Positions 54,930-63,947 of a DNA stretch of 64,000 nt are shown in pieces. The DNA is taken from contig JAJEHS010000008.1 of assembly GCA_022823605.1 (NCBI GenBank), positions 363,004 to 427,003 on the forward strand. Direction: 5' to 3'. The notes under the pieces are model-generated. The model worked only from the letters and a program-made list of their open reading frames with translations, ran no database searches and was not told the DNA's origin. This DNA is from Paracoccaceae bacterium. Its GTDB lineage: Bacteria > Pseudomonadota > Alphaproteobacteria > Rhodobacterales > Rhodobacteraceae. Each line of letters begins with the position of its first letter. Position 1 is the stretch's first letter. The translations under genes and the position numbers were made by a program.

Positions 54930-54949
54930 CACCCGACAGGTTCCGGGTG
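54930..54949 (+). terminator. Hairpin after PhyH-family gene
   Basis: CACCCG pairs with CGGGTG around ACAGGTTC, followed by GGTT. A second imperfect hairpin (AACCCTTGA with TCAAGGTT) lies just downstream. Together with the terminator at 55005 they separate the gene from the pilus operon. Confidence 0.45.
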
Positions 54950-55004
54950 GGTTATGATGACGATCCAACCCTTGAATTAGTGGGTCAAGGTTATCCACAA
55001 TCAA

Positions 55005-55026
55005 ATTGCCCCATGGCAATTTTTTA
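55005..55026 (+). terminator. Rho-independent terminator
   Basis: ATTGCC-CCAT-GGCAAT is followed directly by six T (TTTTTTATT context). It isolates the pilus operon from upstream transcription. Confidence 0.75.
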
Positions 55027-55078
55027 TTAGCCTGGTTTCACCATCCCGACTTATTCCTTCCCTAAGGATCATACATCT

Positions 55079-55456
55079 ATGGGAAGACATATGAAAAATA
55101 ATTTATTGATTTTATCAATTTGGCTCACAGCCTCGTTTCTGGTCATGACGGTTCCCGGTTCACCCGGAGAAGTGCAAGTCCGCACAGTGGTTTCCGATCA
55201 AATCGAATGGAATATTCCAACTGGAACAAATCTACGGATTGTACTCGGTAACTGGTCAAAGACTGCCGGATGGAATCTGATATGGGAAGCACCACGGGAG
55301 TATTACACCAGGCTGCCCGTGTCACTGGTAGGGTCATTTGAACAGGTCATTCATCAACTGATGGAAAGTGTCAGTCGAACAAATCCTGAACTCGAAGCAA
55401 TACTGTACCAGAGAAACAAGGTTATAGTGATACTTTCCCACAACTTGGTGAGTTGA
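55079..55456 (+). CDS. TcpQ-like pilus assembly protein
   Basis: A 125-residue exported protein with a signal peptide (NNLLILSIWLTASFLVMTV). One TcpQ C-terminal-type domain (WNIPTGTNLRIVLGNWSKTA to the end) resembles that of PilL in type IVb pilus systems, where it helps secretin targeting. The start is ATG 55079 or ATG 55091. The secretin gene follows after 6 bp. Confidence 0.75.
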   Translation: MGRHMKNNLLILSIWLTASFLVMTVPGSPGEVQVRTVVSDQIEWNIPTGTNLRIVLGNWSKTAGWNLIWEAPREYYTRLPVSLVGSFEQVIHQLMESVSRTNPELEAILYQRNKVIVILSHNLVS

Positions 55457-55462
55457 CCTAGG

Positions 55463-57010
55463 GTGAACTCAAACAAGATCATGAAGTATTTTCCAATACC
55501 ATTGCTTTGCCTGTTGGTCTCGTCATTCCTATCGGGTTGCGACAGCATGAAGAAATTTGATTCCAGGGAAATTGAAACGAAATCCCGGGAACAATACCAA
55601 CATTTGGCGGAATACAGGGAAAAAGTACCAACAATCCCATCTGGCTTGCAATATGAGGAAGGCTTTCAACTTGGATTGATACCTACATCAATTAATAATT
55701 CCGAGGAATTGCCACCTGCATTGCAAACCGATAATTCCTTTTTTTGGAAGTCCAATACCAATGCTGATCTTCCCACTATTTTGAACAGATTAAGTTTCCA
55801 GACTGGTATACAGCATTACCTTTTTGTCGGATCGGATTACCAACCCATATCCTACATCGGGGGATTGGCCACAAATCTTTCGGTCAATATCGGGGAAATC
55901 CATTCAACGATTCAGCCATTGTTAACCGAGCACGGATTGGACAGTTCGATCAAGCCCGACTTCAAGGGATCATTATCCAATGTGCTTGACCGTATCAGTG
56001 CTCACTATGATCTTGAATGGGTTTATGAGGATGGAAACATAAACCTGCACCAGTTTGTTCTCAAAAGCTATTCGCTGGAATTATTGCCGACAACAACCTT
56101 GTCCCAATCAACCATTGGTGCCACAACTACCAATGTAAATCTGGATTTACTAACCGAAATCCAGTCATCACTCAAGAATTTAATTCATGACGACGAGGAA
56201 TTGGTAACCGAAGCCGGTACAGGTACTCTCCTACTCAATGCCCGTCCCAGTACGCATGGTCGAGTAGGCAAATACATTAAACAAATCAATTCCGAACTAG
56301 GACAACAAATTGCCATAGATGTCAGTGTACTGACACTTAACCAAGAAGAATCCGAAGGAGTGGGGGTTGCCTTCTCAATCGTTGGTGAAGCGGCTTCCGG
56401 AAATACGTTCGAATTGGTAGAAACCGGCTCAATGACTGGAGCCAATACCTTGGCCAATGTCGGTCTCCTAAGCGGTGATTTCAGTGTTGATTCTTTCCTG
56501 TCTCTTTTGAACAGGCGTGGAAAGGTCGTTGTTGAAACCCGGACCGGGGCAACAACCTCCAATAATCGCATGGTTCCAATTCAGGTAATACGGGAGATTG
56601 CCTTTGCCAAAACCGTGGAATCGGTGGCTGATGAAAATGGGATCAATCTTACACGGATTACTCCCGGACAGCTCGCTACCGGTTTTGAAATGACCCTCTT
56701 GCCCCGTGTTCTGAACAATCTGGAAATCCTGCTTCATTACAACATAAGGATTTCCGACTTGAATGACCTCAAGGAGTTTACATCCAATGATCAAACCATC
56801 CAGTTGCCAAATGTTGCCACAACGGAATTCGAACAACAAGCAATCCTTGGCAATGGCGAAACCCTTGTTTTGGCCGGATTTGAAAGGGAAAGGTTGACCT
56901 CCAACCACAAGAAGGGAAGCCTTTTCAGCAATCAGGTTGTGACGGAATCCCAGAAAATAGCAACGGTTATTCTCATACGTCCAAGATTGCTGAAAAGAAA
57001 AACCAGATGA
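55463..57010 (+). CDS. pilN: Type IVb pilus secretin PilN
   Basis: A 515-residue outer-membrane secretin. The lipoprotein signal ends at SFLSGCDS. N-domains are followed by the secretin domain (about 280-510), with VGVAFSIVGEAASG and the signature region NGETLVLAGFER near the C-terminus. The first codon is GTG 55463; ATG 55481 is an alternative. It overlaps the next gene by 4 bp. Confidence 0.88.
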   Translation: MNSNKIMKYFPIPLLCLLVSSFLSGCDSMKKFDSREIETKSREQYQHLAEYREKVPTIPSGLQYEEGFQLGLIPTSINNSEELPPALQTDNSFFWKSNTNADLPTILNRLSFQTGIQHYLFVGSDYQPISYIGGLATNLSVNIGEIHSTIQPLLTEHGLDSSIKPDFKGSLSNVLDRISAHYDLEWVYEDGNINLHQFVLKSYSLELLPTTTLSQSTIGATTTNVNLDLLTEIQSSLKNLIHDDEELVTEAGTGTLLLNARPSTHGRVGKYIKQINSELGQQIAIDVSVLTLNQEESEGVGVAFSIVGEAASGNTFELVETGSMTGANTLANVGLLSGDFSVDSFLSLLNRRGKVVVETRTGATTSNNRMVPIQVIREIAFAKTVESVADENGINLTRITPGQLATGFEMTLLPRVLNNLEILLHYNIRISDLNDLKEFTSNDQTIQLPNVATTEFEQQAILGNGETLVLAGFERERLTSNHKKGSLFSNQVVTESQKIATVILIRPRLLKRKTR

Positions 57011-58359
57011 ACAGCAAATCATTCATGAAAAATAACAATAACGGGAATGAATCTTTTCTGGATGAGCAATCCCCTGCAGTAATTTTTCAACCCCCTGCAG
57101 TGCTTCATATCAATAAAGTTGCAGTTGCGGTTGGTTTGCTGTGGCAGCCTCTTCGGAATGATTTATCCTTGAAGCAGCAGGCCAAACTTGCCAGTGGCAA
57201 TCGTCATAATCTTGATCTCTACCGGATGGCGGCCAACGGCAAGCAGGTAGGGTTTGCCAGTTCCAGAGAAGGTTATTCGTCCAACATGTTGGCTGGGGCC
57301 AATCTTTTTGATCAAAACATATCGGCAGACAGCTGGCTCGCTGCGTTCAAACTGACCGAGGAATCCGATCATTGGTGGATCGTAGCCAAAAGGTATGGGG
57401 CCATTTACCAGGACAAGGTTTTCGATTCCTCAAAATCTGCCCAAGACGAGTATTCGACACTTATCAATGCACCTGATTGGGAAAGAAAATTTGCACCTGG
57501 TGATTGGAACATCAAAGACACCGAGGAATTACGATTGGTGGATGCCCTGACCCCAAACCAGCATTTGGGCTTGAAACCAATAAATCAAACCAAGGGGCGG
57601 CTGGTTGCAATTCCCCTTGTACTTACACTCATTGCGTTGGCCATTTTCGTGGGAATCCATTTGCTTGAAAGTACGGAAAGCAAAGACGTTCAACTGCCCA
57701 GATCAGTAGAACCCCATTCCCAACCACAGGTCGAAAGACCTTGGGTAGGGAAAAGCAGAATCGGAGAATTCACGTATATCTGCCTGGAATTGATGGAGGA
57801 GGTTTTCTTCCTATCCCCAGGGTGGAAAATCGACACCTTGGCCTGCTCACGGGATTCATCCAGATATTTGGTTTCAGCCTCCATAAAGAGGAACCCTTCC
57901 GGTTCAACTGGCTTTTTGCGACAATTGGCCTTCAAATATACAGGTAATGATATTGCCATAGGTTGTAATGGAGAATGTGCCAACATCCAAAAGGAAAGAT
58001 CAATTCCGGATTCTCCATCAAGAGAGGATGAACGACTCTGGCAAGCTGGCAGGGTGGATACAATTTTAAGGGAAAGGTTTCAGACGCTTCATGCAGATCT
58101 CCACTTGAACCACCGCGGTCCACGGTCTCAGGTCCAGAATACTGCTCCACCCACGGTCATCAGCAGCAGGCATGATTTCAGTATCAAAACCAGATACGGC
58201 ATTAGGGAATATGCCGATTTGCTAAGGGATGTACCAGGGATTGTACCGGAGACTCTTATCTACAAACCTTCAAACAACCTTTGGCTGCTTACGGCCAGGA
58301 TTTTTCATCAGGTCGAGATACCACTGACATCAGATATATGGATAGAGGCAGATACATGA
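57007..58359 (+). CDS. pilO: Type IVb pilus protein PilO
   Basis: A 450-residue protein matching the PilO2-type accessory family by order, length and layout. The N-terminal soluble domain has LGLKPINQ just before a single membrane helix (about 198-220, LVAIPLVLTLIALAIFVGIH). A periplasmic domain follows. It overlaps pilN and pilP by ATGA-type junctions, so translation is coupled. Confidence 0.75.
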   Translation: MNSKSFMKNNNNGNESFLDEQSPAVIFQPPAVLHINKVAVAVGLLWQPLRNDLSLKQQAKLASGNRHNLDLYRMAANGKQVGFASSREGYSSNMLAGANLFDQNISADSWLAAFKLTEESDHWWIVAKRYGAIYQDKVFDSSKSAQDEYSTLINAPDWERKFAPGDWNIKDTEELRLVDALTPNQHLGLKPINQTKGRLVAIPLVLTLIALAIFVGIHLLESTESKDVQLPRSVEPHSQPQVERPWVGKSRIGEFTYICLELMEEVFFLSPGWKIDTLACSRDSSRYLVSASIKRNPSGSTGFLRQLAFKYTGNDIAIGCNGECANIQKERSIPDSPSREDERLWQAGRVDTILRERFQTLHADLHLNHRGPRSQVQNTAPPTVISSRHDFSIKTRYGIREYADLLRDVPGIVPETLIYKPSNNLWLLTARIFHQVEIPLTSDIWIEADT

Positions 58360-59327
58360 AACAAAAGGCAAAACCCAACATTCCCTTGATCACCCTGTTT
58401 TTGATTGTGTGCCTGGTATCTCTGGTTGGATATATTTCGGCCAGGGAAGTGCCCGAAATGCCAAAATGGCCAGACTATTTCCAAGGCAATTTCATGAATA
58501 ACCGGGATCAGGAAGACAAGGACCAAAATGTGAACAGGCCGGCCAGTGAAAACAGCAAGGCAACCAATGGCTGTCCTAAAGGTGATTGTGAAGGGAAAGA
58601 AATATCTTCACTGATTGAAGAAGAAAGAATCCCGGGATTCAAGGAAGATGATTTGGAGATTGATGCCCCAATCCATATTGAAATCTCAATACCTGAGGAA
58701 GCTGAGGATCCAGACATTTTGAATGAAACTGATGAAGTCGATCATTTCAGTGAAGACCCATTAACCAGAGAAAAGGAAAAGGTAATCATAACAACGGGAT
58801 TGTTGTCGAGACATGCCGAAATTACCGAAAGCATTTATCTCATGGAACAACAACTCAAACAGGCTCAACTCATTATCGAATTGATGGAGATACTTGGTCC
58901 GAACGTACCTGTCGAAATTTCACCTGGCAAATTCAAGAACTTCAGTGACACCCCCGCCGGAAAAAGAATCGCATCGGAAATGGCAATTGCAGCCCTCAGG
59001 GGCAGAGCAGATTTATTCGATCTCGAAATGAAGGTTATCACAGCAGGGCAAAAAATCGAAAATGCCTTGAAACCGCAAGCTGAAATTGTGGAGTTTGAAG
59101 ATAACCAGCAAGCCAAGGCACGTGAGACGAAACCGTTACCCGAGCCCCGATTGAGGGAAATCATAGGAGGTGAAGGAAATCTGCAGGCCATATTCTCCCT
59201 TGACGATGAGATAGTCAGTCTGAAAGCGGGTGAAAAACTACCCACTGGTGAGGAGTTAATCCAAATCACCCAGGAATTTGTGGAGTTGAGCAAGTTCGGC
59301 CAAACAGTGATTTTAAGAATCAAGTGA
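58356..59327 (+). CDS. pilP: Type IVb pilus protein PilP-like
   Basis: A 323-residue inner-membrane protein with one N-terminal helix (IPLITLFLIVCLVSLVGYIS). A long acidic linker follows, then a C-terminal domain (REIIGGEGNLQAIFSLDDEI to the end) resembling PilP. The start is ATG 58356, overlapping the pilO stop. A longer frame from 58281 is unlikely. Conservation is low, so position in the operon carries weight. Confidence 0.7.
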   Translation: MKQKAKPNIPLITLFLIVCLVSLVGYISAREVPEMPKWPDYFQGNFMNNRDQEDKDQNVNRPASENSKATNGCPKGDCEGKEISSLIEEERIPGFKEDDLEIDAPIHIEISIPEEAEDPDILNETDEVDHFSEDPLTREKEKVIITTGLLSRHAEITESIYLMEQQLKQAQLIIELMEILGPNVPVEISPGKFKNFSDTPAGKRIASEMAIAALRGRADLFDLEMKVITAGQKIENALKPQAEIVEFEDNQQAKARETKPLPEPRLREIIGGEGNLQAIFSLDDEIVSLKAGEKLPTGEELIQITQEFVELSKFGQTVILRIK

Positions 59328-59331
59328 ACAA

Positions 59332-60981
59332 TTGACAGACGATTTTTCCAGCAAAGCCAATCCAGTTTCCAAGCAATCAGTCCTTTCTTCGGAAGGATTG
59401 CCAAGTGAAGTAACAAGTGGAATATTGATCTCTGGCAATGGAGGCAGATTGGAGGTTCCCAAAAGCGAAAGATCGAGGATTGCCATTTTCCAGAACGGTT
59501 ACGTTGTAGTGACGCCGGAAAGCAGGTGGTCTTCAGAGGTAAAGGCGATATTGGACAGGGCCGGAAGAGCTGAAATTGCCATTCATGAAATCATGGAGGC
59601 GGATAGCAAATCAATTCTTGCAATCTATGAAAGGAATTCCCGGAACAATAACGAAACCGCCAGCAAACTCAGCGGGATTGAAAGACAAAGGGAATTGCGA
59701 CGGCTCATTGCAGAAGCAGCACGGATGAATGCCTCTGACATCCATTTCTACGTGTTTCCTTCCTTCAGCGAAATCAAGGTCAGAATTCATGGTCGATTGC
59801 GACGCCTCAGCATTCATTCTACTGAGGAAGGCAAGGCCATCATCAATGCTGCTTTTGCCGTAGCTACGGATCAGGGTTCCGAAACAGGATCAACCAGCTT
59901 TTTGAAGGGGGCTCTGACAAGAGTATCAGGATTGCTGCCCCCGGGTGTAGATTTGGTAAGATTACAGTATTCCCCCACCACCGGCCATTGTGCATCCCTG
60001 GTAATGCGTATTAAGTACTCCAATTCAAGGGGAGATCATGATCTGAAGGAGCTGGGATTCCTGGCCAGACAAGTATCCGACATCGGATTGATGAGGAAAC
60101 GAACGAGTGGCCTTTATCTTTTGGCTGGCAAGGTATCTTCCGGCAAAACGACTACACTGCAGCGAATACTTAATACCATGGTTAGGGAAAAGAACCATGA
60201 GATATCAATCTATTCCATTGAGGAACCGGTTGAGTTGGATATCAATGGTGCAATCCATGTAGGTGTTTACCCCAAACCGCATCAAACACGTAGTGAAGCA
60301 TTCATTGAAGCCATTAAGGCAACCTTGCGGTCTGATCCCAATGTTGTGGTACTTGGGGAATTAAGGGACAGGGAATTGGCGGGATATGCCATCGAATTGG
60401 CACTGACAGGGCACGCCCTATGGACAACTGTTCACGCCGGTTCTGCCCTGGGGATTTTGGATCGCTTGAGTGACTTGGGCATTGAGCACTGGAAACTTAC
60501 CGAACCTTCCGTGGTCAGGGGGTTGATTTTTCAAAGATTGCTCGGGGTATTGTGTCCCAATTGCAAAATAGGGCTTCCACAGGGTCGTGATCAGGGCAGG
60601 ATTTCGGATTTCCTGCTTAAGGAAATAACCAATCTCCTTGATAGCCATCCCGATAAAATATTTATCCGTGGTTCCGGTTGCGGTACATGTCTACACGGTT
60701 TGATTGGACGCACCGTGGTTGCGGAAACCATCCTGCCGGATTTGAACCTTCTTCAGCATTATGCCAGCAACAACCGTGTCCGGATGAGAGAGTATTGGCT
60801 ATCACCTGGAGAAAAGGGTGGATGTGGTGGCAAGCCCATAATGCACAATGCCCTGATAAAGGTTGGCAAGGGGATTTGCGATATAAACGAGGTCGAGGAG
60901 GAAATTGATCTATTACAATCCTACAAGTCGGAATATCCCTACCATGCATCCATTTTGGCCAGGGAGTGGAGAAATCATTGA
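59332..60981 (+). CDS. pilQ: Type IVb pilus assembly ATPase PilQ
   Basis: A 549-residue GspE/VirB11-class ATPase. Walker A is LLAGKVSSGKTTTLQ, the Asp box region IYSIEEPVELDI and Walker B NVVVLGELRDRELAG. A C-terminal C-x2-C pair appears in LLGVLCPNCKIG and another in GSGCGTCLHG, typical of T2SE zinc elements. The start is TTG 59332. It powers pilin polymerisation together with PilR. Confidence 0.92.
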   Translation: MTDDFSSKANPVSKQSVLSSEGLPSEVTSGILISGNGGRLEVPKSERSRIAIFQNGYVVVTPESRWSSEVKAILDRAGRAEIAIHEIMEADSKSILAIYERNSRNNNETASKLSGIERQRELRRLIAEAARMNASDIHFYVFPSFSEIKVRIHGRLRRLSIHSTEEGKAIINAAFAVATDQGSETGSTSFLKGALTRVSGLLPPGVDLVRLQYSPTTGHCASLVMRIKYSNSRGDHDLKELGFLARQVSDIGLMRKRTSGLYLLAGKVSSGKTTTLQRILNTMVREKNHEISIYSIEEPVELDINGAIHVGVYPKPHQTRSEAFIEAIKATLRSDPNVVVLGELRDRELAGYAIELALTGHALWTTVHAGSALGILDRLSDLGIEHWKLTEPSVVRGLIFQRLLGVLCPNCKIGLPQGRDQGRISDFLLKEITNLLDSHPDKIFIRGSGCGTCLHGLIGRTVVAETILPDLNLLQHYASNNRVRMREYWLSPGEKGGCGGKPIMHNALIKVGKGICDINEVEEEIDLLQSYKSEYPYHASILAREWRNH

Positions 60982-62070
60982 ATGAATGGAATATCCCTTT
61001 ACCCTTTGTTTCAAACCCTGGAATTGAGATTCCTCAAGATGCAATTCAATTTCAAGCTGAGAATGAAATTCTACCATGAGTTGATTGCTCTCCTGAATGC
61101 AGGTTATTCTCGTGGTGAAGCACTTGAGGTTATTTGGCGCCTGAGGACAAATGAAGGCAAGGATACAAAATCCACTTTGGCAAGGATCTATACTGATATT
61201 CGGTTAAAATTACAAAATGGTCTCGGTTTTGGTGAAGCCACTAGACAATGGGTATCACATGACGACTACATGATACTGGACACAATCGAGGATAGTGATG
61301 AGTTTACCACATATCTTGCCAGATATTGCAAGACGCTTGAAACCAACAGGAAGCAAAACAATTCACTGGCAGGGTTGTTGGGCTATCCCGTTTTACTTGT
61401 CTCCATGGCCTATGGGGTCTTGGTGTATTTTAGCATTGGAATTGCTCCCGAATTGAGCCGTTTGTTTCCCATCGAGAATTGGCAGGGCTTGGCCTATTGG
61501 GTTTTTTCCACCGGAAATTTACTCGCCTTGTTTTTACCTGGGACGATTTGCCTGGCAGTTGTCGTTCCCCTCATCACAATTTTATCCTTTCCCCGTTGGT
61601 CATCTGGTTTGAGACATCATGCTGACAAACTTCCCTTCTATTCAGTTTACAGAAGTTGGACTGGGGCAATTTTTCTACAGTCAATGGGTTGTTTGATGTC
61701 CAGCGGACTATCAGCCATGGAGGCAATCGGTAAAATCATTCCAAACGCCAATCCCTATATGAGAGATCGTCTGGAAATGGTAAGGTATAATTTGCTGGAT
61801 GGTGATAATTTGGGTGAAGCCCTGTCAAAAACCAGTGGTTCATGGCCTGATAAAAAAGTCAATTTGTCATTGAGGATATTTTGTCAGGCTCCAGATTTCC
61901 CAAAACAATTATTGGTGATTTCTGAAAACATGCTGGAAGAGAGAAGGGAAATTCTTAACCGTAATATCATGATGATACGGAGTATTTCATTTATTATTGT
62001 CTTCAGTACCATGCTTGCTGTTGTTGGCGCAATGTATGATATACAGTCCCAAATCACTTCATCTTATTGA
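60982..62070 (+). CDS. pilR: Type IVb pilus inner-membrane platform PilR
   Basis: A 362-residue T2SF-family protein with two repeated cytoplasmic halves and about three to four membrane helices (near 130-155, 180-205 and 330-352). LIALLNAGYSRGEALEVI and LMSSGLSAMEAIGKII are the paired family motifs. It begins directly after pilQ. No prepilin gene follows, which is unusual for the locus type. Confidence 0.88.
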   Translation: MNGISLYPLFQTLELRFLKMQFNFKLRMKFYHELIALLNAGYSRGEALEVIWRLRTNEGKDTKSTLARIYTDIRLKLQNGLGFGEATRQWVSHDDYMILDTIEDSDEFTTYLARYCKTLETNRKQNNSLAGLLGYPVLLVSMAYGVLVYFSIGIAPELSRLFPIENWQGLAYWVFSTGNLLALFLPGTICLAVVVPLITILSFPRWSSGLRHHADKLPFYSVYRSWTGAIFLQSMGCLMSSGLSAMEAIGKIIPNANPYMRDRLEMVRYNLLDGDNLGEALSKTSGSWPDKKVNLSLRIFCQAPDFPKQLLVISENMLEERREILNRNIMMIRSISFIIVFSTMLAVVGAMYDIQSQITSSY

Positions 62071-62111
62071 ACAGTTTGCTGACAATTGCCTTAAATGAAT
62101 TGCGTTGAATT

Positions 62112-62867
62112 ATGAGCATTTTCGAAGCCAGTTTTCCCATGTACGAATATCCGGAGACCAAGGATGCAAATGATAAATTCTGGGAGGTTCTCGGTGATAA
62201 ACTCACTAGGCTGGGGATAGATTCCCCCAAAGGACTCACCCGATCCAAAGAAACCATGGAACTTTGGACAAACAGGAAACTGTTGATCTCCCAAACATGT
62301 GGTTATCCATACAGATTGTTTTTGAGCAATAAGGTTCAACTGGTTGGAACTCCCGATATGAAAATCGATAAAATTCCACCAGGATATTACTATAGTTCCA
62401 TAGTGGTAAGGAGAGACAAGGATTCCCTTGCTAAGAATGGTGAGATATTGGCCTTTAATGACAAATACTCACAATCGGGATGGGTAGCTCCAAATTTGTA
62501 TGTCAAAGCCAGGGATATTGAGTTTGCGGGGTATTTCAAAACTGGTGGCCATTGGCATTCGGCTCAAGCAGTGGCCGATGGGAAGGCTACAGTAACCGCA
62601 ATAGATGTATTTACCTGGAAATTAATCGAAAGATTTTCTTCATTCAGCAAGGAATTAAGGATAATTGACACAACTGTACCTACTCCAGGACTTCCCCTGA
62701 TCACAGCCCAAAAGCATTTGGTTGATGAATTATATCATGCCATGTCTGAAACCATCAATGAGATTGATAATGAGGTACTGGATGTACTCCCCTTCAAGGG
62801 CTTGGTTCAGCTAACCAAAAGGGATTATCTTGAGGTTGAAGGTCTGGACGAAAACTTTGCAGATTGA
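62112..62867 (+). CDS. PhnD-like periplasmic-binding-fold protein without signal peptide
   Basis: A 251-residue protein of the phosphate/phosphite/phosphonate binding-protein superfamily. Landmarks: MYEYPETKDANDKFWEVL, LLISQTCGYPYRLFL, QLVGTPDM, PPGYYYSSIVVRRD, QSGWVAP, GGHWHSAQAVADGKATVTA and PTPGLPLITA. No export signal is seen, so it is probably cytoplasmic, or the system is orphan. It follows pilR by 41 bp and no ABC subunits are adjacent. Ligand unknown. Confidence 0.82.
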   Translation: MSIFEASFPMYEYPETKDANDKFWEVLGDKLTRLGIDSPKGLTRSKETMELWTNRKLLISQTCGYPYRLFLSNKVQLVGTPDMKIDKIPPGYYYSSIVVRRDKDSLAKNGEILAFNDKYSQSGWVAPNLYVKARDIEFAGYFKTGGHWHSAQAVADGKATVTAIDVFTWKLIERFSSFSKELRIIDTTVPTPGLPLITAQKHLVDELYHAMSETINEIDNEVLDVLPFKGLVQLTKRDYLEVEGLDENFAD

Positions 62868-62901
62868 TTATTGCAAATTTGTTAACCAGGAAAGAATATT
62901 A

Positions 62902-63330
62902 ATGTCTGAAGAAAAAATCGAATTGACCCATCTTACCGCCCAGGATTCACTTGTTGGAATTATGCTTGGAGCCTTGATATCCGACAATTCGGTAGCTCGG
63001 AGGGAATCTGACTACATTTACTTTTTTGTACGACATCTGCCGGTTTTTTCTGGATATGATGAAAAGAGAATTCCTGCTCTGAAGGAGTTGATTAACGGTA
63101 CAATCAAGGTTGAAAATGGATATACCGTTTATTTTAGACTTGTCTTGTTAGCACTCAAGCCGGAGTACCATAAACTCGCATATTTATTGGCGTCAGTAGT
63201 TACATTCTCCGATCAGCAATTTAAATTTGACGAGTTTGGATTTCTGAATCTCTTGAAAGAAGAACTCGACATTGATCCAGAGATAGCCAATAAAATCAAA
63301 CTCGTAACACAGATTTATAATGACACTTGA
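62902..63330 (+). CDS. TerB-like protein
   Basis: A 142-residue all-helical protein resembling the tellurite-resistance TerB family. It has paired acidic repeats around LVGIMLGALISDNSVARRES and YLLASVVTFSDQQFKFDEFG. AGGAAAGA precedes ATG 62902. The biological role is unknown; the fold often accompanies metal-linked stress or defence proteins. Its end overlaps the reverse-strand HEPN remnant by 35 bp. Confidence 0.6.
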   Translation: MSEEKIELTHLTAQDSLVGIMLGALISDNSVARRESDYIYFFVRHLPVFSGYDEKRIPALKELINGTIKVENGYTVYFRLVLLALKPEYHKLAYLLASVVTFSDQQFKFDEFGFLNLLKEELDIDPEIANKIKLVTQIYNDT

Positions 63331-63703
63331 TTTTTGGCCCTGAAGGAGGTTTTAGTTGTGGTTGTACAGGATGATCAAGTTCATTTCGAAGTTCACAAAC
63401 CTTCTTGTAAAGTAGGGGTAGTTCGTCCGTAACTGAAGACCAGATGATCGTATCATCCAAGGAGTAATAATTATGCACCCAAAAATTTCTGAAATCAACG
63501 ATTTTGTTAACATCTGGAAGCCTCGCTGCCAAACCTGGTTAATGATGACGGATTCGTTTCAGAGATTCCCCAATCGTGATAAACCACCTTTCCACTGCAG
63601 ATTTGAGGATTTTATCACTGGTGTATGATGCAAAATCATGGGCAGCTGTTTCCTTCAGAATATCTTCGGAACATGTAATTTGTTTTCCAGAAGTACCCTT
63701 GCA
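63296..63703 (-). pseudogene. HepT-like HEPN ribonuclease remnant (in-frame TAA)
   Basis: The minus frame reads DILKETAAHDFASYTSDKI, then LKSAVERWFITIGESLKR, then a TAA (63539-63541). It continues LAARLPDVNKIVDFRNFWVH and IIWSSVTDELPLLYKKV. RNFWVHNY carries the HEPN R-x4-H catalytic motif. This matches DUF86/HepT toxins broken by one stop, and no start codon is seen in frame upstream. Such toxins are usually paired with an MNT antitoxin on the same strand, which is missing here. Confidence 0.7.
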
Positions 63704-63767
63704 TCATGTAATTAATTTTTTTTGACTGATTCGCAGAAAATTCGTTAAACCACAACAAAAAAAGTTT

Positions 63768-63780
63768 GGGAATTATATAC
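63768..63780 (+). repeat. Partial copy of GFA-cassette terminal repeat
   Basis: GGGAATTATATAC repeats the first bases of the terminal repeat at 35139-35151. The following TTGAGTTGAC only loosely resembles the inner part of the right end. It lies between the HEPN remnant and the MNT gene. Confidence 0.4.
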
Positions 63781-63888
63781 TTGAGTTGACAAGGCAACCT
63801 TCGTATCCATTTCACACTTCACCGGCCTGGCCCGACAGGTGACTTGTCAATAAAACTAAATTATTCACAAATTACCCAATATCAATTC

Positions 63889-63918
63889 TTGCCAGCTGGC
63901 CCAGTTCCGTTATATAAT
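63889..63918 (+). promoter_or_regulatory. Promoter of the MNT-like gene
   Basis: TTGCCA (63889-63894) and TATAAT (63913-63918) with an 18-bp spacer lie 29 bp before the ATG. A GGAG box sits at 63937-63940. Upstream, TTGACAAG and CTTGTCAA form a dyad about 50 bp apart. Confidence 0.5.
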
Positions 63919-63947
63919 GTAGGTCATGTAGTTAATGGAGTGGTATC

